Shown: in pieces, positions 1 through 8,906 of the stretch
Numbering within the stretch: the stretch's first letter is position 1
How the letters are laid out: every line of letters starts with the position of its first letter
From: Xenorhabdus indica
GTDB taxonomy: Bacteria > Pseudomonadota > Gammaproteobacteria > Enterobacterales > Enterobacteriaceae
DNA length: 64,000 bases
Assembly (NCBI RefSeq): GCF_014467235.1
Contig: NZ_NKHP01000002.1
Span: forward strand, 119,527 to 183,526
Reading direction: 5' to 3'
Translations under genes and position numbers: made by a program
The notes under the pieces: model-generated
The model's database searches: none
Seen by the model: the letters and a program-made list of their open reading frames with translations, nothing else
Told to the model about the DNA's origin: nothing

Positions 1-120
1 GAATTAACTGTTTCAGTCACTCTTCAAGACTTTAATCTTTCTGGCCTTTCGGCCTTGTCGATAATGTCCTGCGAGTGCCCACACAGATTGTCTGATTAAC
101 TTGTTAAAGAGCAGGGCAAC
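1..120 (-). ncRNA. rRNA operon leader (upstream of 16S) with boxA antiterminator
   Basis: This is the 5' leader of a ribosomal RNA operon read leftwards; the 16S gene itself lies beyond the left edge. On the minus strand the antitermination boxA, TGCTCTTTAACAA, is at 113-101. It is followed by the CTGTGTGGGCACTCG stretch typical of enterobacterial 16S leaders. The position next to gmhB matches the gmhB-rrnH arrangement of E. coli, so this is probably the equivalent operon. Nothing here codes for protein. Confidence 0.92.
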
Positions 121-151
121 CGAACGTTCGTTCCGGGTTGCGAGGCTGCGT

Positions 152-179
152 ATCTTACGCTTTCCTCTCAGCGTGTCAA
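152..179 (-). promoter_or_regulatory. rRNA operon promoter P2
   Basis: Read on the minus strand, TTGACA (179-174) is separated by 16 bases from TAAGAT (157-152). A 16-base spacer is usual for rRNA promoters. It lies about 40 bases upstream of boxA and about 95 bases downstream of the P1 -10 box, the standard tandem rrn order. Confidence 0.85.
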
Positions 180-251
180 GCCTTTATTTTCTCAGCTTTT
201 CACGCTTGTCATCCCGACTGGTTTGTGTGTTTGTCGTGACAACGGATGCGC

Positions 252-279
252 ATTATAGGGAGCATTCGAATTTACGCAA
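252..279 (-). promoter_or_regulatory. rRNA operon promoter P1
   Basis: On the minus strand TTGCGT (279-274), a 16-base spacer and TATAAT (257-252) are followed by a GC-rich GCGC discriminator, the hallmark of stringently controlled, growth-rate-regulated rrn P1 promoters. The 50 bases upstream (280-340) are very AT-rich and would serve as UP element and Fis-binding region; individual Fis sites were not resolved. Confidence 0.9.
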
Positions 280-328
280 GCGTTTTTTATAATTCCCTTT
301 CCAATCGAATAAAATTTAATCAAAAGAG

Positions 329-895
329 TTATTTTTGCCTATTTTTTATCACATTTGGTAATTCTGCAAGGCTATTAATGACCAAATCGGCAGCCTGTTC
401 TGCTTCTTGTGTTACAGGTTTCCCTGTACGTACGAGCACCTTAATTCCGACATTAGCGGCATTTGCTGCTTGCATATCTTCTATTTTGTCTCCCACCATA
501 TAAGAAGCCGCCATATTAATATGCAGTGCTTTTTGTGCATCAAGTAACATACCTGATTGGGGTTTGCGGCAATCACAGTTCTTTTTATAGTGTTCATCAC
601 TTGCTTCTGGATGATGTGGACAATAGTAGATACCATCAAGATCAATGCCCCGGTCCGCAAGTGACCAATCCATCCATTCTGTTAATTGTAAGAACTGATC
701 CTCTGTGAACATTTCCCGGGCAATTCCCGATTGATTTGTTACTAATACCAATGCATAGCCCATTTTTTTCAATTCCAGCATGGCTTCAATCGTGCCATCA
801 ATAAATTGAAAATTATCTATTTCATGGACATACCCATGATCAATGTTGATCGTGCCGTCACGATCTAAAAATACGGCGGGAATACCTTGAGTCAC
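329..895 (-). CDS. gmhB: D-glycero-D-manno-heptose-1,7-bisphosphate 7-phosphatase
   Basis: Cytoplasmic HAD-family phosphatase that removes the C7 phosphate from heptose 1,7-bisphosphate on the way to ADP-heptose for the LPS inner core. The HAD nucleophile motif FLDRDGT is at residues 9-15, the second-motif region LVTNQSG near 51-57, and the zinc-binding cluster CPHHPEA...CDCRKP near 92-112. At 188 aa it has the usual length. The start is GTG at 895, with GGAG seven bases upstream. It is divergent from metN and lies upstream of the rRNA operon, as in E. coli. Confidence 0.96.
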   Translation of the reverse strand: MTQGIPAVFLDRDGTINIDHGYVHEIDNFQFIDGTIEAMLELKKMGYALVLVTNQSGIAREMFTEDQFLQLTEWMDWSLADRGIDLDGIYYCPHHPEASDEHYKKNCDCRKPQSGMLLDAQKALHINMAASYMVGDKIEDMQAANAANVGIKVLVRTGKPVTQEAEQAADLVINSLAELPNVIKNRQK

Positions 896-978
896 CTGAT
901 TGCTCCAAGAATGTACTGAACAGACAGTATCGCATGATTTGTTAGTGAATGAGAATGCAGCATTTAATTTATTCCCAG

Positions 979-1007
979 TTGACTTAGACGTCTAGACGCC
1001 TTAACAT
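979..1007 (+). promoter_or_regulatory. metNIQ promoter with tandem MetJ operator (met boxes)
   Basis: TTGACT (979-984) and TAACAT (1002-1007) are 17 bases apart, and the whole spacer is occupied by two adjacent met boxes: AGACGTCT (986-993, perfect) and AGACGCCT (994-1001, one mismatch). MetJ bound with S-adenosylmethionine would sit directly between -35 and -10, so repression of the importer by methionine sufficiency is expected. The boxes are seen directly; MetJ control is established for this operon in enterobacteria. Confidence 0.92.
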
Positions 1008-1079
1008 CCACTTTAATTCATGACTTGTTGCAAATGCTTTCAAGTTACTCACTTTTATATCTCTAAGAAAAACATAAAA

Positions 1080-2111
1080 ATGATAAGACTGACTCAGATA
1101 AATAAAGTATTTCAACAAGGAACGCGCAGTATAAAAGCACTTTCTGATATCAATCTGCATGTCCCGCAAGGGCAAATTTATGGTGTGATTGGTTCCTCTG
1201 GAGCTGGAAAGAGCACTTTGATTCGCTGTGTGAATATGCTTGAACGCCCTACTTCCGGTCAGGTACTCGTTGATGGGCAGGATTTAACTTCTCTTTCAGA
1301 ACGTGAACTGACTCGTGCTCGTCGTCATATTGGAATGATTTTTCAACATTTTAATCTGCTGTCATCCAGAACAGTATTTAACAATGTGGCACTACCTTTA
1401 GAATTGAACAACACTCCAAAAGCAGAAATAAAAACGAAAGTTGATGAATTACTGGAATTAGTTGGTCTTTCTGAGAAACGTGATGCTTATCCTGCCAACT
1501 TATCTGGTGGTCAGAAGCAGCGTGTCGCCATCGCCCGTGCTCTGGCAAACTCACCAAAAGTACTTTTGTGTGATGAGGCTACCAGTGCGCTGGATCCAGC
1601 AACAACGCGCTCTATTCTGGAGTTATTGAAAGATATTAATCGTCGTTTAGGGTTAACTATTTTGTTGATTACCCATGAAATGGACGTCGTTAAACGCATT
1701 TGCGACCAAGTTGCCGTCATTAGCGGTGGTCAGTTGATTGAACAGGATGTGGTTAGCGAAATATTTTCTCATCCTAAGACGCCTGTTGCTCAAGAGTTTA
1801 TCAAGTCCACACTACATTTGGACATTCCTGAGGACTATCAGCAAAGATTACAGTCTGAATCAACTCCGGATAGCTGCCCATTATTGAAACTGGAATTTAC
1901 AGGTAAATCCGTTGATGCTCCGCTAATCTCCATGGCGGTACGCCGTTTTAATATCGATATCAGTATATTGAGTTCTCAAATGGATTATGCCGGTGGTGTT
2001 AAATTTGGCGTTATGCTGGCTGAATTGGACGGCGAAAATAGCAGTATTGAATCAACAATTACGTTCTTAAAAGAGCATCATGTGAAAGTAGAGGTTCTCG
2101 GTTATGTCTGA
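1080..2111 (+). CDS. metN: Methionine ABC importer, ATP-binding subunit
   Basis: ATPase of the D/L-methionine importer MetNIQ at the inner membrane. Visible motifs: Walker [11 protein letters not shown]-loop FQHFNLL, signature LSGGQKQR, Walker [14 protein letters not shown] and H-loop THEMD. A C-terminal ACT-like NIL domain (about residues 265-343) binds methionine and inhibits transport in the E. coli protein. The frame is open from 1020, but the ATG at 1080 gives 343 aa, the E. coli length, and starts on the conserved [11 protein letters not shown]. It overlaps metI by 8 bases, so the two are translationally coupled. Confidence 0.97.
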   Translation: MIRLTQINKVFQQGTRSIKALSDINLHVPQGQIYGVIGSSGAGKSTLIRCVNMLERPTSGQVLVDGQDLTSLSERELTRARRHIGMIFQHFNLLSSRTVFNNVALPLELNNTPKAEIKTKVDELLELVGLSEKRDAYPANLSGGQKQRVAIARALANSPKVLLCDEATSALDPATTRSILELLKDINRRLGLTILLITHEMDVVKRICDQVAVISGGQLIEQDVVSEIFSHPKTPVAQEFIKSTLHLDIPEDYQQRLQSESTPDSCPLLKLEFTGKSVDAPLISMAVRRFNIDISILSSQMDYAGGVKFGVMLAELDGENSSIESTITFLKEHHVKVEVLGYV

Positions 2112-2757
2112 AGGAATGATTTTATTATTGGCTAAAGGAGTCTGGGAAACTCTGGTGATGACTTTTGTTTCCGGTTTTTTTGGTTTTGTGATTGGCTTAC
2201 CTGCCGGTGTGCTTTTATATGTTACTCGTCCTGGGCAGATCATAGAAAATGGTACTTTGTACCGCACGCTTTCTGCACTGGTAAATATAACGCGGTCAGT
2301 TCCATTTATTATTTTGTTAGTGTGGATGATCCCTTTTACTCGGCTGATTGTGGGAACTTCAATCGGGTTACAGGCAGCGATTGTTCCTTTAACTGTTGGT
2401 GCAGCACCGTTTATTGCTCGCATGGTAGAAAATGCATTATTAGAAATTCCATCCGGGTTAATCGAAGCAGCACGAGCAATGGGCGCAACGCCATTCCAGA
2501 TTGTCAAAAAGATTCTGCTACCAGAAGCATTACCTGGTTTGATCAATGCAGCCACAATTACCTTAATTACATTGGTTGGGTACTCTGCTATGGGTGGCGC
2601 TGTTGGTGCTGGAGGATTGGGCCAGATTGGTTATCAATATGGTTATATTGGCTACAATGCAACCGTGATGAACATCGTATTAGCATTATTAGTTGTCTTA
2701 GTATTCTTAATCCAATTAGGTGGCGACCATTTAGTTAAGGCCGTAAATCGTAAATAA
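2104..2757 (+). CDS. metI: Methionine ABC importer, permease subunit
   Basis: Inner-membrane permease of MetNIQ, 217 aa with five predicted hydrophobic segments. The EAA coupling loop that contacts MetN is visible as [22 protein letters not shown] around residues 121-142. The start codon lies inside the end of metN. The gap to metQ (180 bases) holds a hairpin and a short ERIC-like element, so periplasmic subunit expression may be set separately from the membrane subunits. Confidence 0.97.
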   Translation: MSEGMILLLAKGVWETLVMTFVSGFFGFVIGLPAGVLLYVTRPGQIIENGTLYRTLSALVNITRSVPFIILLVWMIPFTRLIVGTSIGLQAAIVPLTVGAAPFIARMVENALLEIPSGLIEAARAMGATPFQIVKKILLPEALPGLINAATITLITLVGYSAMGGAVGAGGLGQIGYQYGYIGYNATVMNIVLALLVVLVFLIQLGGDHLVKAVNRK

Positions 2758-2767
2758 CTCAACAAGT

Positions 2768-2784
2768 GTGCCGATTAACGGCAC
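2768..2784 (+). terminator. Small hairpin between metI and metQ
   Basis: GTGCCG (2768-2773) and CGGCAC (2779-2784) form a perfect 6-bp stem with a 5-base loop, 10 bases after the metI stop. There is no clear T run, so a processing or 3'-end-stabilising hairpin is as likely as a terminator. Confidence 0.45.
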
Positions 2785-2785
2785 T

Positions 2786-2846
2786 TATACCCGATAGTTT
2801 TCAGATGGCAGTAAACAAAACTGCAACTTAAAATCTAAAAGGTATA
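2786..2846. repeat. ERIC-like short inverted-terminal element, copy A
   Basis: Begins TATACCC (2786-2792) and ends AGGTATA (to 2846), with the inner CTGCAACTT that recurs in the other copies of this window. At 61 bp it resembles the two ends of an enterobacterial ERIC/YPAL-type element with the centre deleted. It sits between metI and metQ. Confidence 0.6.
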
Positions 2847-2937
2847 TTACCGGGCTTACATCCAAAAGCCTCATTATAGTAGTACGCAATAACTTGATAA
2901 GACAGGTTATAAATCAGTATTCGATAGGGGTAAAAAT

Positions 2938-3753
2938 ATGTCAGTGAAATTGAAATCCATTGCTGTAATCGGGACATTATTGGGAACACTCGCACTTGCA
3001 GGCTGTGGTCAAGAACAGAGGGACCCAAACCACATTAAAGTGGGTGTCATTGCAGGGCCTGAATTACAAGTTGCTGAAGTTGCGAAACAAGTAGCAAAAG
3101 AGAAATATGGCCTTGATGTTGAACTGACAACATTCAATGACTATGTTCTACCGAATGAATCACTGAGCAAGGGGGACATTGACGTCAATGTTTTCCAGCA
3201 CAAGCCTTACTTAGACCAGCAAACAAAAGAGCGTAACTATAAACTGGCAATTGTTGGTAATTCTTTTATCTATCCAATGGCTGCTTACTCTAAGAAGATC
3301 AAATCACTGGACGAACTACAGGCTGGTTCTCAGATTGCTATACCAAACGATCCAACCAACCAGGGGCGTGCTCTGCTGTTATTGCAAAAACAAGGTCTAA
3401 TCAAATTGAAAGAGGGTGTCGGCTTGCTGCCAACAGTTCTGGATATTACCAGCAATCCTAAGCAGTTGGATATTGTTCAACTGGAAGCACCACAATTACC
3501 ACGTTCACTGGATGATCAAAAAATTGCTTTAGCGCTTATCAATAATACCTATGCAGGACAAATTGGTTTAACGCCAGAGCAAGATGGGATCTTTGTTGAA
3601 GATAAAAATTCACCTTACGTCAATATCATCGTCAGTCGTGAAGACAATAAAGATGCAGAAAATGTTCAAAAGTTTGTGAAAGCCTATCAATCACCCGAAG
3701 TCGATCAGGAAGCTCAAAAAGTTTTCAAGGGTGGCGCAATAAAAGGTTGGTAA
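2938..3753 (+). CDS. metQ: Methionine-binding lipoprotein of the MetNIQ importer
   Basis: Periplasmic substrate-binding lipoprotein that delivers methionine to MetI/MetN. A signal peptide of about 22 residues ends in the lipobox LAGC, with the lipidated Cys at about residue 23. The NlpA-family body follows (KVGVIAGPE near residue 36; NDPTNQGRALLLLQ near 138). The length of 271 aa equals E. coli MetQ. It is the last gene of the met operon and is followed by a strong terminator. Confidence 0.97.
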   Translation: MSVKLKSIAVIGTLLGTLALAGCGQEQRDPNHIKVGVIAGPELQVAEVAKQVAKEKYGLDVELTTFNDYVLPNESLSKGDIDVNVFQHKPYLDQQTKERNYKLAIVGNSFIYPMAAYSKKIKSLDELQAGSQIAIPNDPTNQGRALLLLQKQGLIKLKEGVGLLPTVLDITSNPKQLDIVQLEAPQLPRSLDDQKIALALINNTYAGQIGLTPEQDGIFVEDKNSPYVNIIVSREDNKDAENVQKFVKAYQSPEVDQEAQKVFKGGAIKGW

Positions 3754-3788
3754 TCTTTCATATTTAGGCAATCAAGATTAAAATTCTG

Positions 3789-3815
3789 GGGCGGATATTT
3801 TTATCCGCCCATTTT
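3789..3815 (+). terminator. Rho-independent terminator after metQ
   Basis: GGGCGGATA (3789-3797) pairs with TATCCGCCC (3802-3810) around a TTTT loop and is followed by ATTTTTATTT. It closes the metNIQ operon, 35 bases after the metQ stop. Confidence 0.92.
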
Positions 3816-3907
3816 TATTTATTGGAGAAAGGAGAGCTTGTTATCATCGTTTCACCAATACTCAATCATCCCACACACTGATTCAATCAGAATAAGGATT
3901 CATCTCA

Positions 3908-4300
3908 ATGCGTATGTTACCTGTCTGTTTCTTGGTGCTTTTTATGGTTGGGTGTACTTCTCTGCCAACCCGGTTTGATAAAACTGATAGGCCGGATTCA
4001 GAGACGGAAAACTATTCAATCAGAAAAAACCAGAGTTCAACTAATGTTCGGTTATACACAAAACCAGATGAACTATTAGGCTCACCATTTAAAGATCTCG
4101 GTATCGTTGCGGGGGAATCCTGCCGAAATACACGACAAGATCCTCCAGCAAGTATTGCTGTTGCACGACAGAAGATGCTGACAAAAGCCTCTGGCCTGAA
4201 TGCCAATGCCGTTCTACTGCATCAATGTGCAATCCTGTCTGGTCAGGGGTGCTATCAAATTGCTATCTGTGAAGGCTCAGCGCTGAGAACCACGAATTAG
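3908..4300 (+). CDS. rcsF: Outer-membrane lipoprotein RcsF, Rcs stress sensor
   Basis: Surface-exposed lipoprotein that senses LPS and outer-membrane damage and activates the Rcs phosphorelay through IgaA; it is threaded through BamA/porins in E. coli. The signal peptide ends at VGC with lipidated Cys16. A proline-rich linker follows, then the folded domain with four cysteines (72, 107, 115, 121), matching the four that form the two non-consecutive disulfides of the family. It is 130 aa against 134 in E. coli. The metQ-rcsF-trmO-proS order is conserved. Confidence 0.95.
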   Translation: MRMLPVCFLVLFMVGCTSLPTRFDKTDRPDSETENYSIRKNQSSTNVRLYTKPDELLGSPFKDLGIVAGESCRNTRQDPPASIAVARQKMLTKASGLNANAVLLHQCAILSGQGCYQIAICEGSALRTTN

Positions 4301-4350
4301 ACATTATCACGTTATTTATTAATAAAAATATCCGGTACTGAAAAAGGCTT

Positions 4351-5058
4351 ATGGCAGATTTTCATTTTACTCAAATAGGAACAATTCACTCTCCTTACAA
4401 AGAGAAGTTTGCCATTCCCCGTCAGCCGGGTTTGGTGGAAGATGGCACAGGCCAACTCGAATTGCTCGCCCCTTATAATCAGGCAGATGCTGTGCGTGGT
4501 TTGGAACAATTCAGCTATCTCTGGATTGTTTTCATTTTTCACCAAACGATGAACGACGGCTGGAACCCATTGGTTCGTCCCCCCCGCTTAGGTGGCAATG
4601 CTAAAATGGGCGTATTTGCTACCCGTTCAACCTTTCGCCCCAATCCGATCGGTATGTCTTTAGTTGAGTTGAAAGGCATTGACTCTCAAAACAATCGCGT
4701 ACTACTGCAACTGGGTAGCCTGGATTTAGTGGATGGAACTCCCGTACTCGATATCAAACCCTATCTACCCTTTGCTGAATCACGTCCTGAAGCCAAAGCA
4801 GGATTTGCTCAGGATACACCAAATGCAGATATGGATGTTTGTTTTTCGCCAACCGCAGAACATCAACTTTTATGCCACCAGGCAAGTTATCCCCATTTAC
4901 GACGTTTTATCAGCCAAGTTTTGGCTCAAGATCCGCGTCCTGCCTACCGTAAGAAAGAGCAGGAAAAGCGAGTATATGCAGCTCATATACTGGATTTCAA
5001 CGTACGCTGGCTGGTTAGCGACACCATAACGGAAGTGGTTTCTATCGAACCGCGCTAA
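4351..5058 (+). CDS. trmO: tRNA (N6-threonylcarbamoyladenosine-37 N6)-methyltransferase
   Basis: SAM-dependent enzyme that methylates ct6A/t6A37 of tRNA-Thr(GGU), improving decoding. The protein has the TsaA/YaeB fold: IGTIHSPYKEKFAIPRQPG near residues 8-26, the SAM-binding region FATRSTFRPNPIG (about 89-101), and LDLVDGTPVLDIKPYLPF (about 128-145). At 235 aa it is family length. It follows rcsF by 50 bases and precedes proS, the E. coli arrangement. Confidence 0.95.
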   Translation: MADFHFTQIGTIHSPYKEKFAIPRQPGLVEDGTGQLELLAPYNQADAVRGLEQFSYLWIVFIFHQTMNDGWNPLVRPPRLGGNAKMGVFATRSTFRPNPIGMSLVELKGIDSQNNRVLLQLGSLDLVDGTPVLDIKPYLPFAESRPEAKAGFAQDTPNADMDVCFSPTAEHQLLCHQASYPHLRRFISQVLAQDPRPAYRKKEQEKRVYAAHILDFNVRWLVSDTITEVVSIEPR

Positions 5059-5177
5059 AACTCCTTTTGACATCGTAAACTCACTGGTAGACTAGCGGCT
5101 TATTTTATTTTCTGGGCTGGGTGGCCCTATCTTATTTCGCCATCCAGAAGCAACTTGCTATCCAATGGAAACTTACT

Positions 5178-6899
5178 ATGCGTACTAGCCAATATCTGCT
5201 CTCTACTTTAAAAGAGACGCCTGCTGATGCAGAAGTAGTCAGTCATAAGCTGATGCTTCGTGCCGGAATGATCCGTAAACTCGCTTCTGGTCTTTACAAC
5301 TGGATGCCGACCGGTGTCCGCGTGTTGAGAAAAGTTGAAAACATTGTTCGTGAAGAGATGAATAATGCTGGAGCAGTTGAGGTTTCCATGCCGGTAGTTC
5401 AGCCAGCAGATTTGTGGCAGGAAAGTGGCCGTTGGGTACAATATGGCCCGGAATTACTGCGCTTGGAAGATCGCGGTGCCCGTCCTTTTGTTCTGGGGCC
5501 AACCCATGAAGAAGTCATTACTGATCTGATCCGGAACGAAGTAACTTCCTATAAGCAACTTCCATTGAATCTGTTCCAGATCCAAACCAAATTCCGTGAT
5601 GAAGTTCGTCCGCGCTTTGGCGTAATGCGTTCACGGGAATTCATCATGAAAGATGCTTACTCTTTCCACACCAGTCAAGAGTCTCTGCAAGAAACTTATG
5701 ACAAAATGTACGACGCCTACAGCAAGATCTTTACCCGCATCGGGCTGGATTTCCGCGCAGTTCAGGCAGACACGGGTTCTATCGGCGGTAATGCTTCCCA
5801 TGAGTTTCAGGTTTTGGCAGCCAGTGGGGAAGATGATATCGTTTTCTCTACAGAATCTAACTATGCAGCGAATATCGAACTGGCCGAAGCGGTCGTGCCT
5901 TCTCAGGAACGTTCAGCGCCAACAGAAGATATGCGTCTGGTGGATACACCAAATGCAAAAACCATTGCTGAGTTAGTAGAACAATTCAATCTGCCGATTG
6001 AGAAGACGGTCAAAACACTACTCGTCCATGCCACAGAAGAAAGCGGACACAAACTGGTGGCATTACTGGTTCGTGGTGATCATGAATTAAATGAGATCAA
6101 GGCAGAAAAACTGCCATTGGTGGCCAGCCCACTAAAGTTCGCTACCGAAGAAGAAATTCGTGCTATCGTCAAAGCTGGCCCTGGCTCTTTAGGCCCGGTG
6201 AATCTGCCTATACCTGTTATCATTGACCGCAGTGTATCCGTTATGAGCGACTTCGGTGCAGGTGCCAACATTGATGATAAACACTATTTTGGCATTAACT
6301 GGGAGCGTGACCTGCCTGTGCCAGAAATCGCAGATATTCGTAATGTGGTTGACGGTGATATCAGCCCCGATGGTCAAGGGACATTACAAATCAAACGTGG
6401 TATTGAAGTTGGTCATATCTTCCAACTCGGCACAAAATACTCGGATGCCCTGAAAGCAACCGTACAGAACGAAGATGGTCATAACCAAGTTGTTACAATG
6501 GGATGTTACGGTATTGGCGTGACCCGTATTGTCGCGGCTGCCATTGAGCAGAATCACGATGATCGCGGTATTATTTGGCCAGATGCAATTGCACCATTCC
6601 AGGTAGCAATTTTGCCAATGAATATGCACAAATCCTATCGCGTCAAAGAGGTTGCCGAAAAACTGTATGCTGACTTACGTGCCAGCGGTATTGATGTGAT
6701 TTTCGATGACCGTAAAGAGCGGCCAGGTGTGATGTTTGCAGATATGGAACTGATTGGTGTGCCACATACTCTGGTTATCGGTGATCGCAATCTCGATAAT
6801 GACGAAATCGAATATAAATACCGCCGCAATGGTGACAAACAGATGCTGAAACTGGAAAACGTGGTTGAATACCTGAAAAGTAACATTAAATCATCTTAA
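5178..6899 (+). CDS. proS: Prolyl-tRNA synthetase
   Basis: Class II aminoacyl-tRNA synthetase charging tRNA-Pro. Bacterial type: motif 2 region [19 protein letters not shown], the inserted Ala-Pro-tRNA editing domain (about residues 225-400), motif 3 GCYGIGVTR, and the C-terminal anticodon-binding domain. The frame is open from 5121, but the ATG at 5178 starts on the conserved [13 protein letters not shown] and gives 573 aa, against 572 in E. coli. The SD is weak (GGA about 10 bases upstream). Confidence 0.97.
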   Translation: MRTSQYLLSTLKETPADAEVVSHKLMLRAGMIRKLASGLYNWMPTGVRVLRKVENIVREEMNNAGAVEVSMPVVQPADLWQESGRWVQYGPELLRLEDRGARPFVLGPTHEEVITDLIRNEVTSYKQLPLNLFQIQTKFRDEVRPRFGVMRSREFIMKDAYSFHTSQESLQETYDKMYDAYSKIFTRIGLDFRAVQADTGSIGGNASHEFQVLAASGEDDIVFSTESNYAANIELAEAVVPSQERSAPTEDMRLVDTPNAKTIAELVEQFNLPIEKTVKTLLVHATEESGHKLVALLVRGDHELNEIKAEKLPLVASPLKFATEEEIRAIVKAGPGSLGPVNLPIPVIIDRSVSVMSDFGAGANIDDKHYFGINWERDLPVPEIADIRNVVDGDISPDGQGTLQIKRGIEVGHIFQLGTKYSDALKATVQNEDGHNQVVTMGCYGIGVTRIVAAAIEQNHDDRGIIWPDAIAPFQVAILPMNMHKSYRVKEVAEKLYADLRASGIDVIFDDRKERPGVMFADMELIGVPHTLVIGDRNLDNDEIEYKYRRNGDKQMLKLENVVEYLKSNIKSS

Positions 6900-6942
6900 T
6901 TCTGATTAAGTATCCAGCCTGCCTTCAGGCAGAGTCAGTAAT

Positions 6943-6975
6943 AAAAAACCTGCGTACTCAATGCGCAGGTTTTTT
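6943..6975. terminator. Bidirectional terminator between proS and nlpE
   Basis: AAAAAACCTGCG (6943-6954) pairs with CGCAGGTTTTTT (6964-6975). The T/A runs on both sides let it end proS on the + strand and nlpE on the - strand. A smaller hairpin, CTGCCTTCAGGCAG, lies just upstream near 6919-6932. Confidence 0.93.
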
Positions 6976-6999
6976 ATATGTGACAAAAGAGATCACTTC

Positions 7000-7692
7000 T
7001 TACTTTTTAGTCTGGCAAGAAGAGGATTTATCAAAACGGATTTTACCTGTCTGAATTAATGCATTATCAAATAATCCATCTTCCATTGAAGGACGAAGTG
7101 TATAATACCCTTCCACTTCCACATAAACAGGCTTTTCACCTTCCACGCCCGTTGCGCTGTAACCTCGTTCCAGCTCGATATTTTCCGATGCATCATAGAA
7201 TTTTCCGCTGTGGCATTCGATAAAAGTAGCACTGTCAGCAAAATAGCGATATTCACCTGACAGTTTCTTCGGAGTCACCTTTGCCAGCTTATAATTTAAT
7301 TCTGACTGGATAGGTTCGCCTTTAATATCCAGCATAACCAGATCCTCTCCTGTCATCTGGTAATAGGCTTTTTCACCCTCATCACCGGTTAAATTTATCT
7401 TTTTACCATTGGCGACCCAATGTCCTGTCTCAAAAAAGGGTTTTTCTTGTCCGGATTCCAAATAAGTTTGTCCCAGAATATATGTGCCGTCATTTGAAAG
7501 CTGTAAGGTAGTCTCAATACCGGCACAATCGGCGCAAGGTATCACACCATTAAACACCTTCTCATTGATTCGAAACTGATTCTGAGGTGTCGAATCATTC
7601 TGATGAGTAGGATTATTCTGACACCCAACCACTGTAAGCACTCCTGATGCTACAAGAGCAAGTAATATGTTTTTATTCATCGCCATTTCCAT
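7000..7692 (-). CDS. nlpE: Envelope stress lipoprotein NlpE (copper homeostasis, Cpx activator)
   Basis: Outer-membrane lipoprotein that signals adhesion, defective lipoprotein traffic or copper stress to the Cpx system. A signal peptide ends in the lipobox VVGC; the N-terminal barrel carries the family CXXC motif (PCADC, Cys53/56); the C-terminal OB-like domain holds two further Cys (ECHSGK; SSSC near the end). It is 230 aa against 236 in E. coli. Two in-frame starts are possible: 7692 (AGGTG about 8 bases upstream) or 7680 (MNKNILL, with GGAAA upstream). The first has the better SD. Confidence 0.92.
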   Translation of the reverse strand: MEMAMNKNILLALVASGVLTVVGCQNNPTHQNDSTPQNQFRINEKVFNGVIPCADCAGIETTLQLSNDGTYILGQTYLESGQEKPFFETGHWVANGKKINLTGDEGEKAYYQMTGEDLVMLDIKGEPIQSELNYKLAKVTPKKLSGEYRYFADSATFIECHSGKFYDASENIELERGYSATGVEGEKPVYVEVEGYYTLRPSMEDGLFDNALIQTGKIRFDKSSSCQTKK

Positions 7693-8004
7693 TCAATACA
7701 CCTAGCAGATACACCATCTTTATAACATCAGTCTTGTATAAGATATGAAGTTTTCTTGATCAGATTGACATTACTTTACTGTATCTCAAAATTCACAGTG
7801 AAAAGCCAAGTAATAATGGCGTAATTTTGTTGCGTAATGGTAGAGTAAAGATTTAACCTACTGACTTTTTCAAAGTAACTCAACAAACTTATCCAGTCAT
7901 CAAGGAAAAGTTACTATGCTATAGTCGAAGGTAGCATTTTTGCATTTGAGTTTGGTCAATCACGGGCGGCACGATAACCGCCACTAATATGGTGGTGAGC
8001 AAAT
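7693..8004. promoter_or_regulatory. nlpE-rof divergent intergenic region with possible alternative hairpins at the rof RBS
   Basis: 312 bases between divergent genes. Near rof, GGCGG (7965-7969) can pair with CCGCC (7978-7982). Alternatively CGCCAC (7979-7984) can pair with GTGGTG (7992-7997), which covers part of the SD GGTGAG (7994-7999) of rof. The two pairings exclude each other. I see no equivalent of the E. coli yaeP, yaeQ or arfB genes that lie between nlpE and rof there. Confidence 0.4.
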
Positions 8005-8271
8005 ATGTCTATAGATACTGAATATCAACCAATTAACTGTGATGATTATGATAGCCTTGAGCTAGCTTGCCAAAACCAGCTTCACTTACATATCCAGCTA
8101 CGGGATGGTGAAAGATTTGAGGGAAAAGCTAATAAATTGATTTTGAGAAAAAAAGTCGAATATATTCTCGTAGAATCAAATGAAGAAACCCGTGAATTAA
8201 GATTAGATCACATTATCAGTTTCAGTAACCCAGATATTGGAACAATTGTTATTGAACATTCTTCATTATAA
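8005..8271 (+). CDS. rof: Rho-binding antiterminator Rof (YaeO)
   Basis: Small acidic protein that binds transcription factor Rho near its primary RNA-binding site and inhibits Rho-dependent termination. Its 88 residues match YaeO throughout: YQPINCDDYDSLELACQ at residues 7-23 and RKKVEYILVES...TRELRLDHI in the second half. The ATG is preceded by GGTGAG at 6 bases. A bidirectional terminator follows. Confidence 0.93.
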   Translation: MSIDTEYQPINCDDYDSLELACQNQLHLHIQLRDGERFEGKANKLILRKKVEYILVESNEETRELRLDHIISFSNPDIGTIVIEHSSL

Positions 8272-8320
8272 GTAGCACGTAGAACACGTTTACTACACAA
8301 CAAAGGCTAACTACATAACA

Positions 8321-8349
8321 AAAAGTCCTCATACTAAGTGAGGACTTTT
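8321..8349. terminator. Bidirectional terminator after rof
   Basis: AAAAGTCCTCA (8321-8331) pairs perfectly with TGAGGACTTTT (8339-8349) around a 7-base loop. It closes rof on the + strand and would also stop leftward transcription coming from the VapA-like gene. Confidence 0.92.
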
Positions 8350-8444
8350 ATCGTTGGAAAAGTAAATTTCCCATGTAAATCAGACATAAAAAAACATTTT
8401 TCATGATACTCGCAAATGTCAACATAACCTAATTATAAAACGAA

Positions 8445-8906
8445 TCATTCAATAGCATCCCAGGCACCTTTTCCGCGACTTCCAGATACAACTGTTGATG
8501 CTCCATCGCCAATGAAAAAGCCTAATAATGAATTATTCTTATCAAAAAATAATATGCCTGCAGTTGCAACAAATGTGTTGGTCCAATAATTAGTTGTATA
8601 TCTCAAAAGCTTTTCATAATCACTGGCGTAACATGTCCCCCAATATTTCCCCCACCCAGGTGTACCTAACGCATCTCCCTTTCCGTTGAATGTCCTATCA
8701 GTGCTACTTAAATAGACAGTAATGTATGTTTTAAGTATAAGGCTAGAAATACTAAAAGTTGCGTCATAAAAATCACTTGATTTAATCAGAACAAATGCAT
8801 GACATATTTCATCAATCTTATTTTGATCCAGTTTATCTTTCATTGCTGTAGAAAATGACTGTAAAATTTGAAGCTTAATTTCACTCTTATTATTTTCAAT
8901 ACTCAT
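8445..8906 (-). CDS. VapA-family (Rhodococcus equi virulence-associated protein) homologue
   Basis: A 153-aa protein whose C-terminal half matches the Vap beta-barrel core. The conserved pattern is seen as GTPGWGKYWGTCYASD, ILFFDKNNSLLGFF, GDGASTVVSGSRGKGAW; VapA has the equivalent WGT-D-L-T, FFD--LG, G-STV-G--G-G-W layout. VapA acts on phagosome/lysosome membranes of macrophages in R. equi; a role here is unknown. The frame is open upstream to 9008, but the extra 34 residues are hydrophobic AT-rich translation. The ATG at 8906 has AAGG 8 bases upstream and starts a hydrophilic N-terminus (MSIENNKSE). So no signal peptide is evident, unlike secreted VapA. It is AT-rich and inserted between rof and tilS. 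Confidence 0.8.
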   Translation of the reverse strand: MSIENNKSEIKLQILQSFSTAMKDKLDQNKIDEICHAFVLIKSSDFYDATFSISSLILKTYITVYLSSTDRTFNGKGDALGTPGWGKYWGTCYASDYEKLLRYTTNYWTNTFVATAGILFFDKNNSLLGFFIGDGASTVVSGSRGKGAWDAIE

